DNA from: an uncultured Prevotella sp.
Lineage (GTDB): Bacteria > Bacteroidota > Bacteroidia > Bacteroidales > Bacteroidaceae
Length of the DNA: 29,970 nt
Assembly (NCBI GenBank): GCA_934217675.1
Contig: CAKQCV010000030.1
Span: forward strand, 1-29,970
Direction of reading: 5' to 3'
Shown here one piece after another: positions 17,554 to 25,205 of the stretch. The notes under the pieces are model-generated. The model was not told where the DNA came from. It was given only the letters and a program-made list of their open reading frames with translations, and did not search any database. Made by a program: the position numbers and the translations under genes. The stretch's first letter is position 1. Every line of letters starts with the position of its first letter.

Positions 17554-20500
17554 TTAGAAAGATGCATTTATACCAAATACTATTGTTTTGTATAGTGGGA
17601 ATCTGTCAGAAGCATTGTTCTCAGGATCCATACCCTTGAGCATGTCGCTCTTGCGCCAAATGAACGGATTGGTTATTGTTCCGTAAACACGCAGACGACT
17701 CATGCCTATTTTCTTCAAAACCTTTCGTGGTACAGTATATCCCAATGTTATATTCTTTATCTTGATGAACGAACCATCTACATATAGTAAAGACTCTTTC
17801 TGTTCGTTAGACATGCTGTGACCTTGATGTGGTCGTGGGAAAGCATTTGTTGGATTTGTCGGTGTCCAATAATCGTAGCATGTTGGCTGATTGGTATTGC
17901 TCACGTATCCAAGCAATGCACCGTTAACCATTTGTCCCCATCTCATTGTTGCCATGATAGTGATGTCAAAGTCGTAGATTTGGAATTGGTTTTGGAAACC
18001 AAGATTCCACTTAGGAGTCTTAGACCCAAGAATCTGGCGGTCGTTAGATGATGTAGAATAAGTTCTGTTCCTTGTATAATACTTATGCGTAGTGTTTCCA
18101 TTCGCATCAGTTTGGTCTTCCGAAGGTTTATAGTAAGCACCTTTATGCTCAACTTGCTGTTCAATAGTGTTGCCGTCAGCATCGGTAGTAGTGGTGGTTG
18201 TTGTATATGTGTAGTTAGGGTCATACACCAATCCTGGGATATCCAGTCTTACATCTCCAGGTTCTGCACCGAAGCAAGCTGCTTGTTCCTCTTGTCCGAG
18301 TTGCCATATTCCTGCTTTCTTGTATCCATAGAATGTGTTGACAGGATTGTCAAGGAATAGGTTGAGAGCAATAAGATCGCTTACAGATACATTGTTTCCA
18401 AGATTTATCTCCTTCAGCTTTTCACTATTTCTTGCAAAAGTAAATGTTGAGTTCCAACGGAAATTCTTTGTTTCTATGTTGCGCGAGTTGACGGTTATTT
18501 CCACACCCTTGTTCTGAATCCTTGCAATGTTAGACATCTTATAGTAAGGTGCCTTTGCATTGAATCCACCAAGAGATGTTGGCAATGGTCGGTTATACAG
18601 CACGCCCTTGGTATCAGTAGAATAAAGTTCAATAGATCCGTCGATTCTGTTTTTCAGCACGGCAAAGTCCAATCCCAAGTTCCAGTTGTATGATTTTTCC
18701 CAAGTCAAGTCATGGTTTGCTACATTTCGTGCAAGTATGTAACTCTGGATTTGTCCTTGTCCGAGGTTTAGCATATTAGACGAGTTTGTAACAGATGTCA
18801 ACGACACATACGGACTAATGTTTGCATTTCCAGAAACACCATATCCGACACGCAACTTTAGGTTATCAAGCCAACTCTTGGTAGCAGCCATAAACTTCTC
18901 ATCGCTGATTCTCCATCCGGCAGAAACAGCAGGGAAAGAACTCCACTTGTTGTATAGCTGTGATGCACCATCCCAACGGATAGATGCCGACAAGAGGTAT
19001 CTGCCGAGATAGTTGTAGTTCACACGTCCGGCATACGACATTTTTGCCGTTTCCTTGTAGTAAGAGCTTGTATAAGGCTTTATACCTGCAGACATGTTGT
19101 ACCATAGGAAATCGTCATACTCAAATTGTTCGTTTTGAGCCGAAGAACCTTCATTGCGATTGTTGGTATATTCAACAATTCCAGTCAGCGTGACGTCATG
19201 GTCTTTTTTAATTTTGAAGTTGTATGTAGCAACGTTCTGCCACTGATAGCTGTAGCCGAATGCCGAGTTGTAAGTAGCTGTGCGCTTGTTATCTTGCGAG
19301 CCAGATAGCTTCATATAAGTGTCAAGACCATCCCAAATACCACCTCTTGAGTTAGAAAGTGTGGCGTTGAAAAGCGATTTGAAGTTCAATCCCTTCAATG
19401 GATGAATCTCAACAAAAGGAGCAATGTTTATAGATGTTGCTTTTGTATTGTTTTGGTATGCCGTCTTGCTGTCATCTGCCAAGATGTTGATATAGTTCGG
19501 CATATCGCTGATAGGATATTTGTTCAGAGTGCCGTCCTCGGCATACACCTCACCAAGAGGTATTTGGTTGAGGGTCTTGCTCAGGCGCGAATTGCGACTG
19601 TCTTTGTTGCGGTAAGAAAGGTTTGATTGGAAACCAACTTTTATGATATTGTTTAGCTTGTATGTGGAACCGGCACGGAAAGTGATTTGGTCAAGTTTGT
19701 CGTTCTTGTAAAGACCCTTTTCCTGTTGGTATCCCACGCTCATGTAGCCTTGTTGGCGATCAGTTCCTCCACGAACAGACAGGTTATAGTTTTGCTGCAC
19801 ACCAGTGTGAAGCATCTCGTCTTTCCAGTTCACCCATTTGTTATTGTTGTATGCCTCAATAGCTCCCTCACTGAGTCCTACAGAGTTGAACAGTTCGTTG
19901 ATATCGGCAGGTTCACTGTTGTAGCGTGCGCGATATCCTTCTTTCATGAAGTTTATCCATCCTTCGCCAGTGTAAGTTGACGGATATTGTGGAAAGGCAT
20001 TGATACCGACATACGCATTGAAGTCAATCTGTACTTTACCTTTCACTCCCTGTTTCGTTGTTACAATGATAACACCATTGGCTCCGGCAGAACCATAGAT
20101 GGCTGTAGACGAGGCATCTTTAAGCACCTCGATGCTTTCGATGTCGTTAGGATTTATATTGTCAATACTTCCGCCAGACACTCCGTCGATTACATACAGT
20201 GGCGAGCAGTCAGCATTAAGCGAGCGGTTACCACGAAGCAGAATCTGTGGGGATGAACCTGCCTGACCCGACTCTCTGGTAATGTCAAGACCAGAAATCT
20301 TTCCTGACAGACCTTCCATGGCATTCACAACAGGAGCCTGTTTGATGTCTTCGGATTTTACAGAAGAGATTGCTCCCGTGAGGTCACGGCGTTTCACTGT
20401 TCCGTATCCTACTACAACCACCTCGTCCATAACTTTTGCGTCAGGATCGAGCGAAATCTTTACTTGGCGTTTCCCAACAATGCTTACAGTCTTAGTGTTG

Positions 20501-20778
20501 TATCCAATATATGATACAATGATATTTTTCACGTTCTGACCTATGCTAAGCGAGAAATTTCCATCAAGGTCGGTTACGGTAGCTGCTTGTGTACCCTTTG
20601 CCTTGACTGTTACTCCAATCATAGGATCGCCGTTTTCGTCAACCACTTGTCCTGTTATTTTCTGCGACTGGTTGATGCTTTGTACCAAGAGAGATGTTTC
20701 GGCGTTTGCCATAAGTGGCATTCCACACATCATTGCTCCTGATAATGCAATTACTGTTGTTAGTTGCTTTTTATTCAT
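17554..20778 (-). CDS. SusC/RagA-family TonB-linked outer-membrane transporter
   Basis: The 1074-residue protein starts with a signal peptide ending ANA-E (about residue 26). A CarboxypepD_reg-like module (about 40-115; GQVVDENGDPMIGVTVKAKG) comes next, then a TonB box with DEVVVVGYGT, the plug domain (LTGAISSVKSEDI, ILLRGNRSLNADCSPLYVIDGV, SIEVLKDASSTAIYGSAGANGVI) and a long beta-barrel ending FGINASF with a terminal aromatic residue. SusC transporters import oligosaccharides with TonB/ExbBD energy. The substrate is inferred from the CE8 and PL1 genes in the same run. There is no stop, frameshift or missing motif. A leader of about 160 bases with two hairpins precedes it. Confidence 0.95.
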   Translation of the reverse strand: MNKKQLTTVIALSGAMMCGMPLMANAETSLLVQSINQSQKITGQVVDENGDPMIGVTVKAKGTQAATVTDLDGNFSLSIGQNVKNIIVSYIGYNTKTVSIVGKRQVKISLDPDAKVMDEVVVVGYGTVKRRDLTGAISSVKSEDIKQAPVVNAMEGLSGKISGLDITRESGQAGSSPQILLRGNRSLNADCSPLYVIDGVSGGSIDNINPNDIESIEVLKDASSTAIYGSAGANGVIIVTTKQGVKGKVQIDFNAYVGINAFPQYPSTYTGEGWINFMKEGYRARYNSEPADINELFNSVGLSEGAIEAYNNNKWVNWKDEMLHTGVQQNYNLSVRGGTDRQQGYMSVGYQQEKGLYKNDKLDQITFRAGSTYKLNNIIKVGFQSNLSYRNKDSRNSRLSKTLNQIPLGEVYAEDGTLNKYPISDMPNYINILADDSKTAYQNNTKATSINIAPFVEIHPLKGLNFKSLFNATLSNSRGGIWDGLDTYMKLSGSQDNKRTATYNSAFGYSYQWQNVATYNFKIKKDHDVTLTGIVEYTNNRNEGSSAQNEQFEYDDFLWYNMSAGIKPYTSSYYKETAKMSYAGRVNYNYLGRYLLSASIRWDGASQLYNKWSSFPAVSAGWRISDEKFMAATKSWLDNLKLRVGYGVSGNANISPYVSLTSVTNSSNMLNLGQGQIQSYILARNVANHDLTWEKSYNWNLGLDFAVLKNRIDGSIELYSTDTKGVLYNRPLPTSLGGFNAKAPYYKMSNIARIQNKGVEITVNSRNIETKNFRWNSTFTFARNSEKLKEINLGNNVSVSDLIALNLFLDNPVNTFYGYKKAGIWQLGQEEQAACFGAEPGDVRLDIPGLVYDPNYTYTTTTTTTDADGNTIEQQVEHKGAYYKPSEDQTDANGNTTHKYYTRNRTYSTSSNDRQILGSKTPKWNLGFQNQFQIYDFDITIMATMRWGQMVNGALLGYVSNTNQPTCYDYWTPTNPTNAFPRPHQGHSMSNEQKESLLYVDGSFIKIKNITLGYTVPRKVLKKIGMSRLRVYGTITNPFIWRKSDMLKGMDPENNASDRFPLYKTIVFGINASF

Positions 20779-20842
20779 ATAAAAGTGTTTTTACGTTGTT
20801 AGCGTTTTAGGATAATTGATTCTTATAGTATTTTTCAGCATC

Positions 20843-20923
20843 GCGATAGTTTGCATTATCGCCCCTCGACATGATATATTTTCTGGTTGGAAAATGCTGT
20901 ATCAGTACTTGTTTGGGCTGATA
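20843..20923 (-). promoter_or_regulatory. Structured susC 5' leader (two hairpins)
   Basis: Two inverted repeats lie in the untranslated region upstream of susC. GCGATA/TATCGC (20843-20848 with 20857-20862) has an 8-base loop. TATCAG/CTGATA (20900-20905 with 20918-20923) has a 12-base loop. They could influence mRNA stability or translation; no known riboswitch consensus is recognised. Confidence 0.4.
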
Positions 20924-20948
20924 AAAAATTTGTTAGAGTTTGACTGTT

Positions 20949-20957
20949 GCAAATTTA
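20949..20957 (-). promoter_or_regulatory. Candidate -7 element of the susC promoter
   Basis: The minus strand reads TAAATTTGC, a full match to the Bacteroidota -7 consensus TAnnTTTG. No good TTTG is found 19-21 bases upstream, which would fit a promoter needing an activator such as the HTCS encoded upstream. Transcription would start near 20940, giving a leader of about 160 bases. Confidence 0.45.
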
Positions 20958-21102
20958 CACTTATTATCAAATACTCATGTGGATTATTTGGTATAAGATG
21001 TGGATATATGTTCTAACTTGTTGAATAATAGTATTTGGAAAGAATTATCCACAGGAAAGAATAGAAAAATCCACATAGGAAAAGGTTCAGAATAAGGAGA
21101 AT

Positions 21103-21161
21103 AAAATCCTTCACATGCGTTGTATGGCTTTAAGCATTATGAACTTGTCGTGAAGGATTTT
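21103..21161 (-). terminator. Terminator-like hairpin between the HTCS gene and susC
   Basis: AAAATCCTTCAC (21103-21114) and GTGAAGGATTTT (21150-21161) form a perfect 12-bp stem. The 35-base loop contains a small internal palindrome (GGCTTtaAGC). On the minus strand the second arm ends in TTTT and continues TATTCTCC, so it is moderately terminator-like. It should separate HTCS transcription from susC. Confidence 0.65.
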
Positions 21162-21225
21162 GTTTGTAGTATAAATATATTTTATGCAAATAAACACTGT
21201 TTGAAGTAATAGACATGGTTATCGG

Positions 21226-21311
21226 CAATATCCCGGCAGCTTAGCAAAGAAGACCTGCCCACTTAGCGATTGAAAGCTGACGGTTGGGCAGTGATAAGCT
21301 AACGGCTATTG
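21226..21311. repeat. Nested imperfect inverted repeat after the HTCS stop codon
   Basis: Four arm pairs nest in order: CAATA/TATTG (21226-21230, 21307-21311), CCG/CGG (21233-21235, 21303-21305), AGCTTA/TAAGCT (21238-21243, 21295-21300) and CTGCCCA/TGGGCAG (21255-21261, 21285-21291). The whole would fold into one long hairpin of about 86 bases. It starts 16 bases past the HTCS stop on the transcript. No coding function or known RNA family is recognised. Confidence 0.5.
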
Positions 21312-21326
21312 AGATGAAGCCCTTGG

Positions 21327-24300
21327 CTATTTTTTGCCGTTCTCCCTGTATTCAGAAGGGGTCATTCCTGTTTCTTTCTTGAATACTCTGCTAAAGTAGC
21401 GTTGGTCGTTAAAGCCAACAGCAGCAGAAATCTCGGATATGGTGAGCTTGCTACTTGTTATCATCTCGCATGCACGCTTTATGCGCAAATCGCGCAGGAA
21501 ATCTATAGGAGACATTCCAACGATGCTTTTCACCTTATTGAAGAACACTGTGCGCCCGAGGTTTACGGCAGATGCCATGTCTTCGATACGCAAGTTGCAG
21601 TCGCTGATATGGTTTTCAAGAAAATCCATAAGGCGAGACATCATCTCACGGTCGTAGTCAACGATTTTAATGCTGCTCAATCTGTATTCGCCATTTGGAG
21701 ACTTCTGTATCTCTTCAGCACTTGTTTGCTGTTCAACATGCCGATGAGCAATAATCTCAGCCATTCGTTGTTTTAGATAGCGTGCGCTGAAAGGTTTTGT
21801 GATATAGTCGTCAATGCCTTGTTCTATACCCAAGACTTTATCTTCTATTGAGGCACGTGCCGACAATATAACTATTGGTATATGGCAGATGTTTGGATTC
21901 TTTTTGATGAGACTTACCATTGTCAGTCCGTCCATGATAGGCATTGTTACATCGCTAAGGATAAAATCTGGTTGCTCATTTGTAGCCATATCAAATCCTT
22001 CCTTGCCATTAGACGCTGTAAGTACGGTATATGTCGGTGAAAGGAGAGACACAAGAAATTTGCGCAGGTCACAATTATCTTCAACCACTAAGATGCGTGT
22101 GTCTGTGCTGTTTGCGTCGTATTGTTCCTCTTTATTCTCGTTAGCAAAGACTGGAGCGTTTTTGTCGTCTACAAAAAAGCATCCCTCCATGTTGTCGTTT
22201 AGCATGCTGTCAACAATTTTCAGCATGCTGCGTGAACTGTTGCGTGCGGTTTCAAGATATTCTCGCTCACTGTCAGAGATGTTTCTGCTTTTTAATACTT
22301 CAACGATAGGTCCTCCGATTAGTGTGAGTGGAGTGCGCAGTTTGTGGCTTGCCTCGCGATAGAACAGAGTCTTGCGCTCGCTTATTATCTTTTCGATTGC
22401 AGCTTTGTGACGAATATTATAGTATTTGTAAATGAAATACAGGAAAACACATATCATTATGAAATATATTGCTTTTGCCAACCATGTATCCCACCAGGCT
22501 GGAGTGGCATAAATGGTTATTGAAGCAATATTGTTTGTCCATTGTCCGTCGGCATTGGTGCTTCTGACAAGCAGCTTGTATTTTCCTGCAGGTAGGTCGT
22601 TGAACGACACGCTATGGTTATAACCGATGTTGTTCCATTGCTTGTCTATGCCCTCAAGTTTATATGCATATTTGATAAATTGCTGTTCGGAATAGTCGAG
22701 GGCAGCAAAACTCACAGTAAAGCTATGCTTGTTTGACGGCAATTCTATCATGTCTCTGTATAACACAGGAGTTGATTTCTTGTTACCGTTAATTAATGTG
22801 CTCATGAATACAATCTTGGGCATAACACTTGTTGCAGTGAGCTTGTCGGGGTTGAATGTTATATAACCGTCTTGTGCTCCAACAATAGCATAACCTGTTG
22901 ATTCTATCAGTTGCGGTTGCGCTTCAGTAAAGTCGCTGTAGTTTGATACCTTGCCAGGCCAGAAAGTAAGATTCTTTCCTGTTTGCGGGTTATATTTGTC
23001 TATATTGTTTTCACGCACCACCCATAGATTTCCGGCTTTATCCTCAAACATTCCGTTTATTGGTCCGTCGCTTACAGACTCGTGTGTTATATACTTGGCT
23101 TTGGGGGCAGACAACAATGTCTTATTGTCTATCTCGAAAATTTCGCCAGATATGGTAGCCATGAAGATCTTGCCACTTTTCATCACTATAGTCTGTATTA
23201 CATCCGGAAAGTCTTTATCTTTCTTGTTGCTCGTATTTTGCAAGTAGTGATAAACGATATCTCGCGGAGATTTGAAACTATCGCTGAAAGTTATTACTCC
23301 ATGTGTGGTAGAAGCAATTATTGCTCCAGAATGTGTCGTGGATAAGCGGCGTATGGCGTAATCTTCGGCTATAGGTTCTTTTCCGAGAATATTGTTGGAA
23401 TTTATGAACCGTATACCTCCGTCTCTCTCGTCAACAAGGTTAATGCCTCCTCCGTATGTGCCAATCCAAATTCTGCCTTTCTTGTCTTGTAGGAAAGCAT
23501 TTGCTCTGTTGTGTGACAGCGAGAATTTGTTATTCTTGTCATTGCGATAGTTCTTAACGCTGCCGTCACCTTTAAGTAAGTACACACCATTGTCCTTTGT
23601 TCCAATCCAGATTCTTCCTTTGCTGTCTTCAAACAATGAATAGATGTTTGGAGAAAAAACTACAGGTGAAGATGTTATCTTCCCTAATGCTGTAACATAT
23701 CCTTTCAGATTGTTTTTATAGTCATACACCATCAGATTGCCTAATTCATTACCAGTCCAAATGTTCTTGTTGTGGTCTACAAGGACTGAACGCACATTTC
23801 CGAACATTCTTCCGTTTATTTTCTTAAAATTCTGTTTGCCGAAGCTTATACAGTTGAACGAGTGCAGTCCTGTGAACCATAGATTCTTTTGATTGTCAAT
23901 GAAAATGCGATCCATGGTAGGAATGGCATATTGCTTGTTTTCCTGTTCATACAGAGCGTATGGGTGCAGAGTGCGTGTTGTCTCGTCATAATAGCAGAAT
24001 GTGCCTCCACGTGGGATAGCCCATACGGTGCCGTTTTTGTCTTGCAGCCAAACGGTGAATTTACATGTTGTCTGTTTCATGATGTCTGTAGCCTTTGCGG
24101 TTAGCCAGGTTTTATCCTTTAAGTTCGACTGAATTAAAGTCAGTCCGTCGCTATCAGTAAAAGCCCATAGGCGGTGTTTGGAGTCAACGAAAAGGTTGGT
24201 TACGTGGTTTGATGGAGAAGAAGGACTTTGCAGATTTATTATTTTCGAACAGAGAGTGCGCATGTTTATTATTGCCACACCAATATTTGTACCACATGCA

Positions 24301-25106
24301 ATATGGTCTTTATCAATGCTAACCATATTGTTTACCTCTTCCACACCTGATGGCATAGAAAATTTATTTGTTCTTTTTGTTGTTGGGTTATACACAGTTA
24401 TTGTGTTCCCCTTTCCGCCCCAAACTATGCTGTTGTTGTATTTTATAAGAGTCAATACCGGCTTCTTGTATATCTGTCCTCTGTTTGGAGTGTATACACC
24501 AATCTTTCCGTATATGATTTCATCACCGTTATTGCATATAATAGCACGGTATGTAGCATCTGTAAGAGGTTTTTTGCTTACTATATCAATGCCCTTGCCG
24601 TCAAGAATTGTATTGTCGTTGATTCTTACAAGTCCAGGTGATGTTCCACGCATGCCGATAAGCCATGTGTTGCCATTTTTGAGAGGCATGATGTCAAGTA
24701 CTTTCATGTTGATACCTTTTTCTTGCATTATCCTTGACAAATTGTGGAAACTGTTCTTCCTGCAGTTATAAAGATATAGACTTCTGTTGTTGTCGGTAAG
24801 GTATATTCCTCCGTTGTGGTTAGGGCGTGCGGAGAGGTATCGTTGTGTTGTAATGGTGTGGAAGTCTCCATAATCACGGTATGGAGTGAAGTCATATCCG
24901 TCGAACGACCATAATCCGTTAACAGACGAGAACCACATCAGTCCGTTGTCATCTTGGTCGAAGTGGGTAATATGATTGGTCGTAAGTCCTTGTGATATTG
25001 AAAATGTCTTGATTCGGCAGTATGGTTGTGCATAAACATAGCTGTTTACCAATATCAATATGAATGTTAGTAGTATAATGTTTATAGTCTTGTAAATATT
25101 AGTCAT
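21327..25106 (-). CDS. Hybrid two-component (HTCS) regulator lacking the HATPase_c domain
   Basis: The 1259-residue protein has a signal peptide (cleavage near A26-Q27), a periplasmic sensor of Reg_prop propeller repeats (GLMWFSSVNGLWSFDGYDF, GRIWIGTKDNGVYLL, GRIWIGTYGGGINL), a Y_Y_Y domain (about 796-856) and one membrane helix (about 875-895). Next come HisKA (ASHKLRTPLTL, His921), a receiver (about 1003-1118; LVVEDN, phospho-acceptor Asp1052, TKPF) and an AraC-type HTH (about 1165-1255). Normally a HATPase_c domain of about 110 residues lies between HisKA and receiver. Here only 82 residues separate His921 from the receiver and no N, G1 or G2 box is visible. The residue after His921 is Lys, not Glu. 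It probably senses a pectin product and controls susCD expression. Confidence 0.92.
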   Translation of the reverse strand: MTNIYKTINIILLTFILILVNSYVYAQPYCRIKTFSISQGLTTNHITHFDQDDNGLMWFSSVNGLWSFDGYDFTPYRDYGDFHTITTQRYLSARPNHNGGIYLTDNNRSLYLYNCRKNSFHNLSRIMQEKGINMKVLDIMPLKNGNTWLIGMRGTSPGLVRINDNTILDGKGIDIVSKKPLTDATYRAIICNNGDEIIYGKIGVYTPNRGQIYKKPVLTLIKYNNSIVWGGKGNTITVYNPTTKRTNKFSMPSGVEEVNNMVSIDKDHIACGTNIGVAIINMRTLCSKIINLQSPSSPSNHVTNLFVDSKHRLWAFTDSDGLTLIQSNLKDKTWLTAKATDIMKQTTCKFTVWLQDKNGTVWAIPRGGTFCYYDETTRTLHPYALYEQENKQYAIPTMDRIFIDNQKNLWFTGLHSFNCISFGKQNFKKINGRMFGNVRSVLVDHNKNIWTGNELGNLMVYDYKNNLKGYVTALGKITSSPVVFSPNIYSLFEDSKGRIWIGTKDNGVYLLKGDGSVKNYRNDKNNKFSLSHNRANAFLQDKKGRIWIGTYGGGINLVDERDGGIRFINSNNILGKEPIAEDYAIRRLSTTHSGAIIASTTHGVITFSDSFKSPRDIVYHYLQNTSNKKDKDFPDVIQTIVMKSGKIFMATISGEIFEIDNKTLLSAPKAKYITHESVSDGPINGMFEDKAGNLWVVRENNIDKYNPQTGKNLTFWPGKVSNYSDFTEAQPQLIESTGYAIVGAQDGYITFNPDKLTATSVMPKIVFMSTLINGNKKSTPVLYRDMIELPSNKHSFTVSFAALDYSEQQFIKYAYKLEGIDKQWNNIGYNHSVSFNDLPAGKYKLLVRSTNADGQWTNNIASITIYATPAWWDTWLAKAIYFIMICVFLYFIYKYYNIRHKAAIEKIISERKTLFYREASHKLRTPLTLIGGPIVEVLKSRNISDSEREYLETARNSSRSMLKIVDSMLNDNMEGCFFVDDKNAPVFANENKEEQYDANSTDTRILVVEDNCDLRKFLVSLLSPTYTVLTASNGKEGFDMATNEQPDFILSDVTMPIMDGLTMVSLIKKNPNICHIPIVILSARASIEDKVLGIEQGIDDYITKPFSARYLKQRMAEIIAHRHVEQQTSAEEIQKSPNGEYRLSSIKIVDYDREMMSRLMDFLENHISDCNLRIEDMASAVNLGRTVFFNKVKSIVGMSPIDFLRDLRIKRACEMITSSKLTISEISAAVGFNDQRYFSRVFKKETGMTPSEYRENGKK

Positions 25107-25166
25107 AGGTATTTGATAAATTCTCTTCCCATCTCAAACATAGTGGGATACATATTCTTATATGAT

Positions 25167-25198
25167 GCAAAATTAGCAAAAAAAAGTGTATATACAAT
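25167..25198 (-). promoter_or_regulatory. Promoter of the HTCS gene
   Basis: The minus strand has TAATTTTGC (25167-25175), a full match to TAnnTTTG. ATTG (25195-25198) lies 19 bases upstream, a near match to the TTTG -33 element. It lies about 60 bases before the HTCS start codon and just after the stop of the preceding gene at 25206, so the regulator appears to have its own promoter. Confidence 0.6.
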
Positions 25199-25205
25199 TA
25201 ATTTT

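Noticed and set aside
24178..24771. Plus-strand open frame of 197 codons within the HTCS sensor region
   Set aside because: It is antisense to propeller repeats with clear Reg_prop pattern, with no promoter or family signal of its own.
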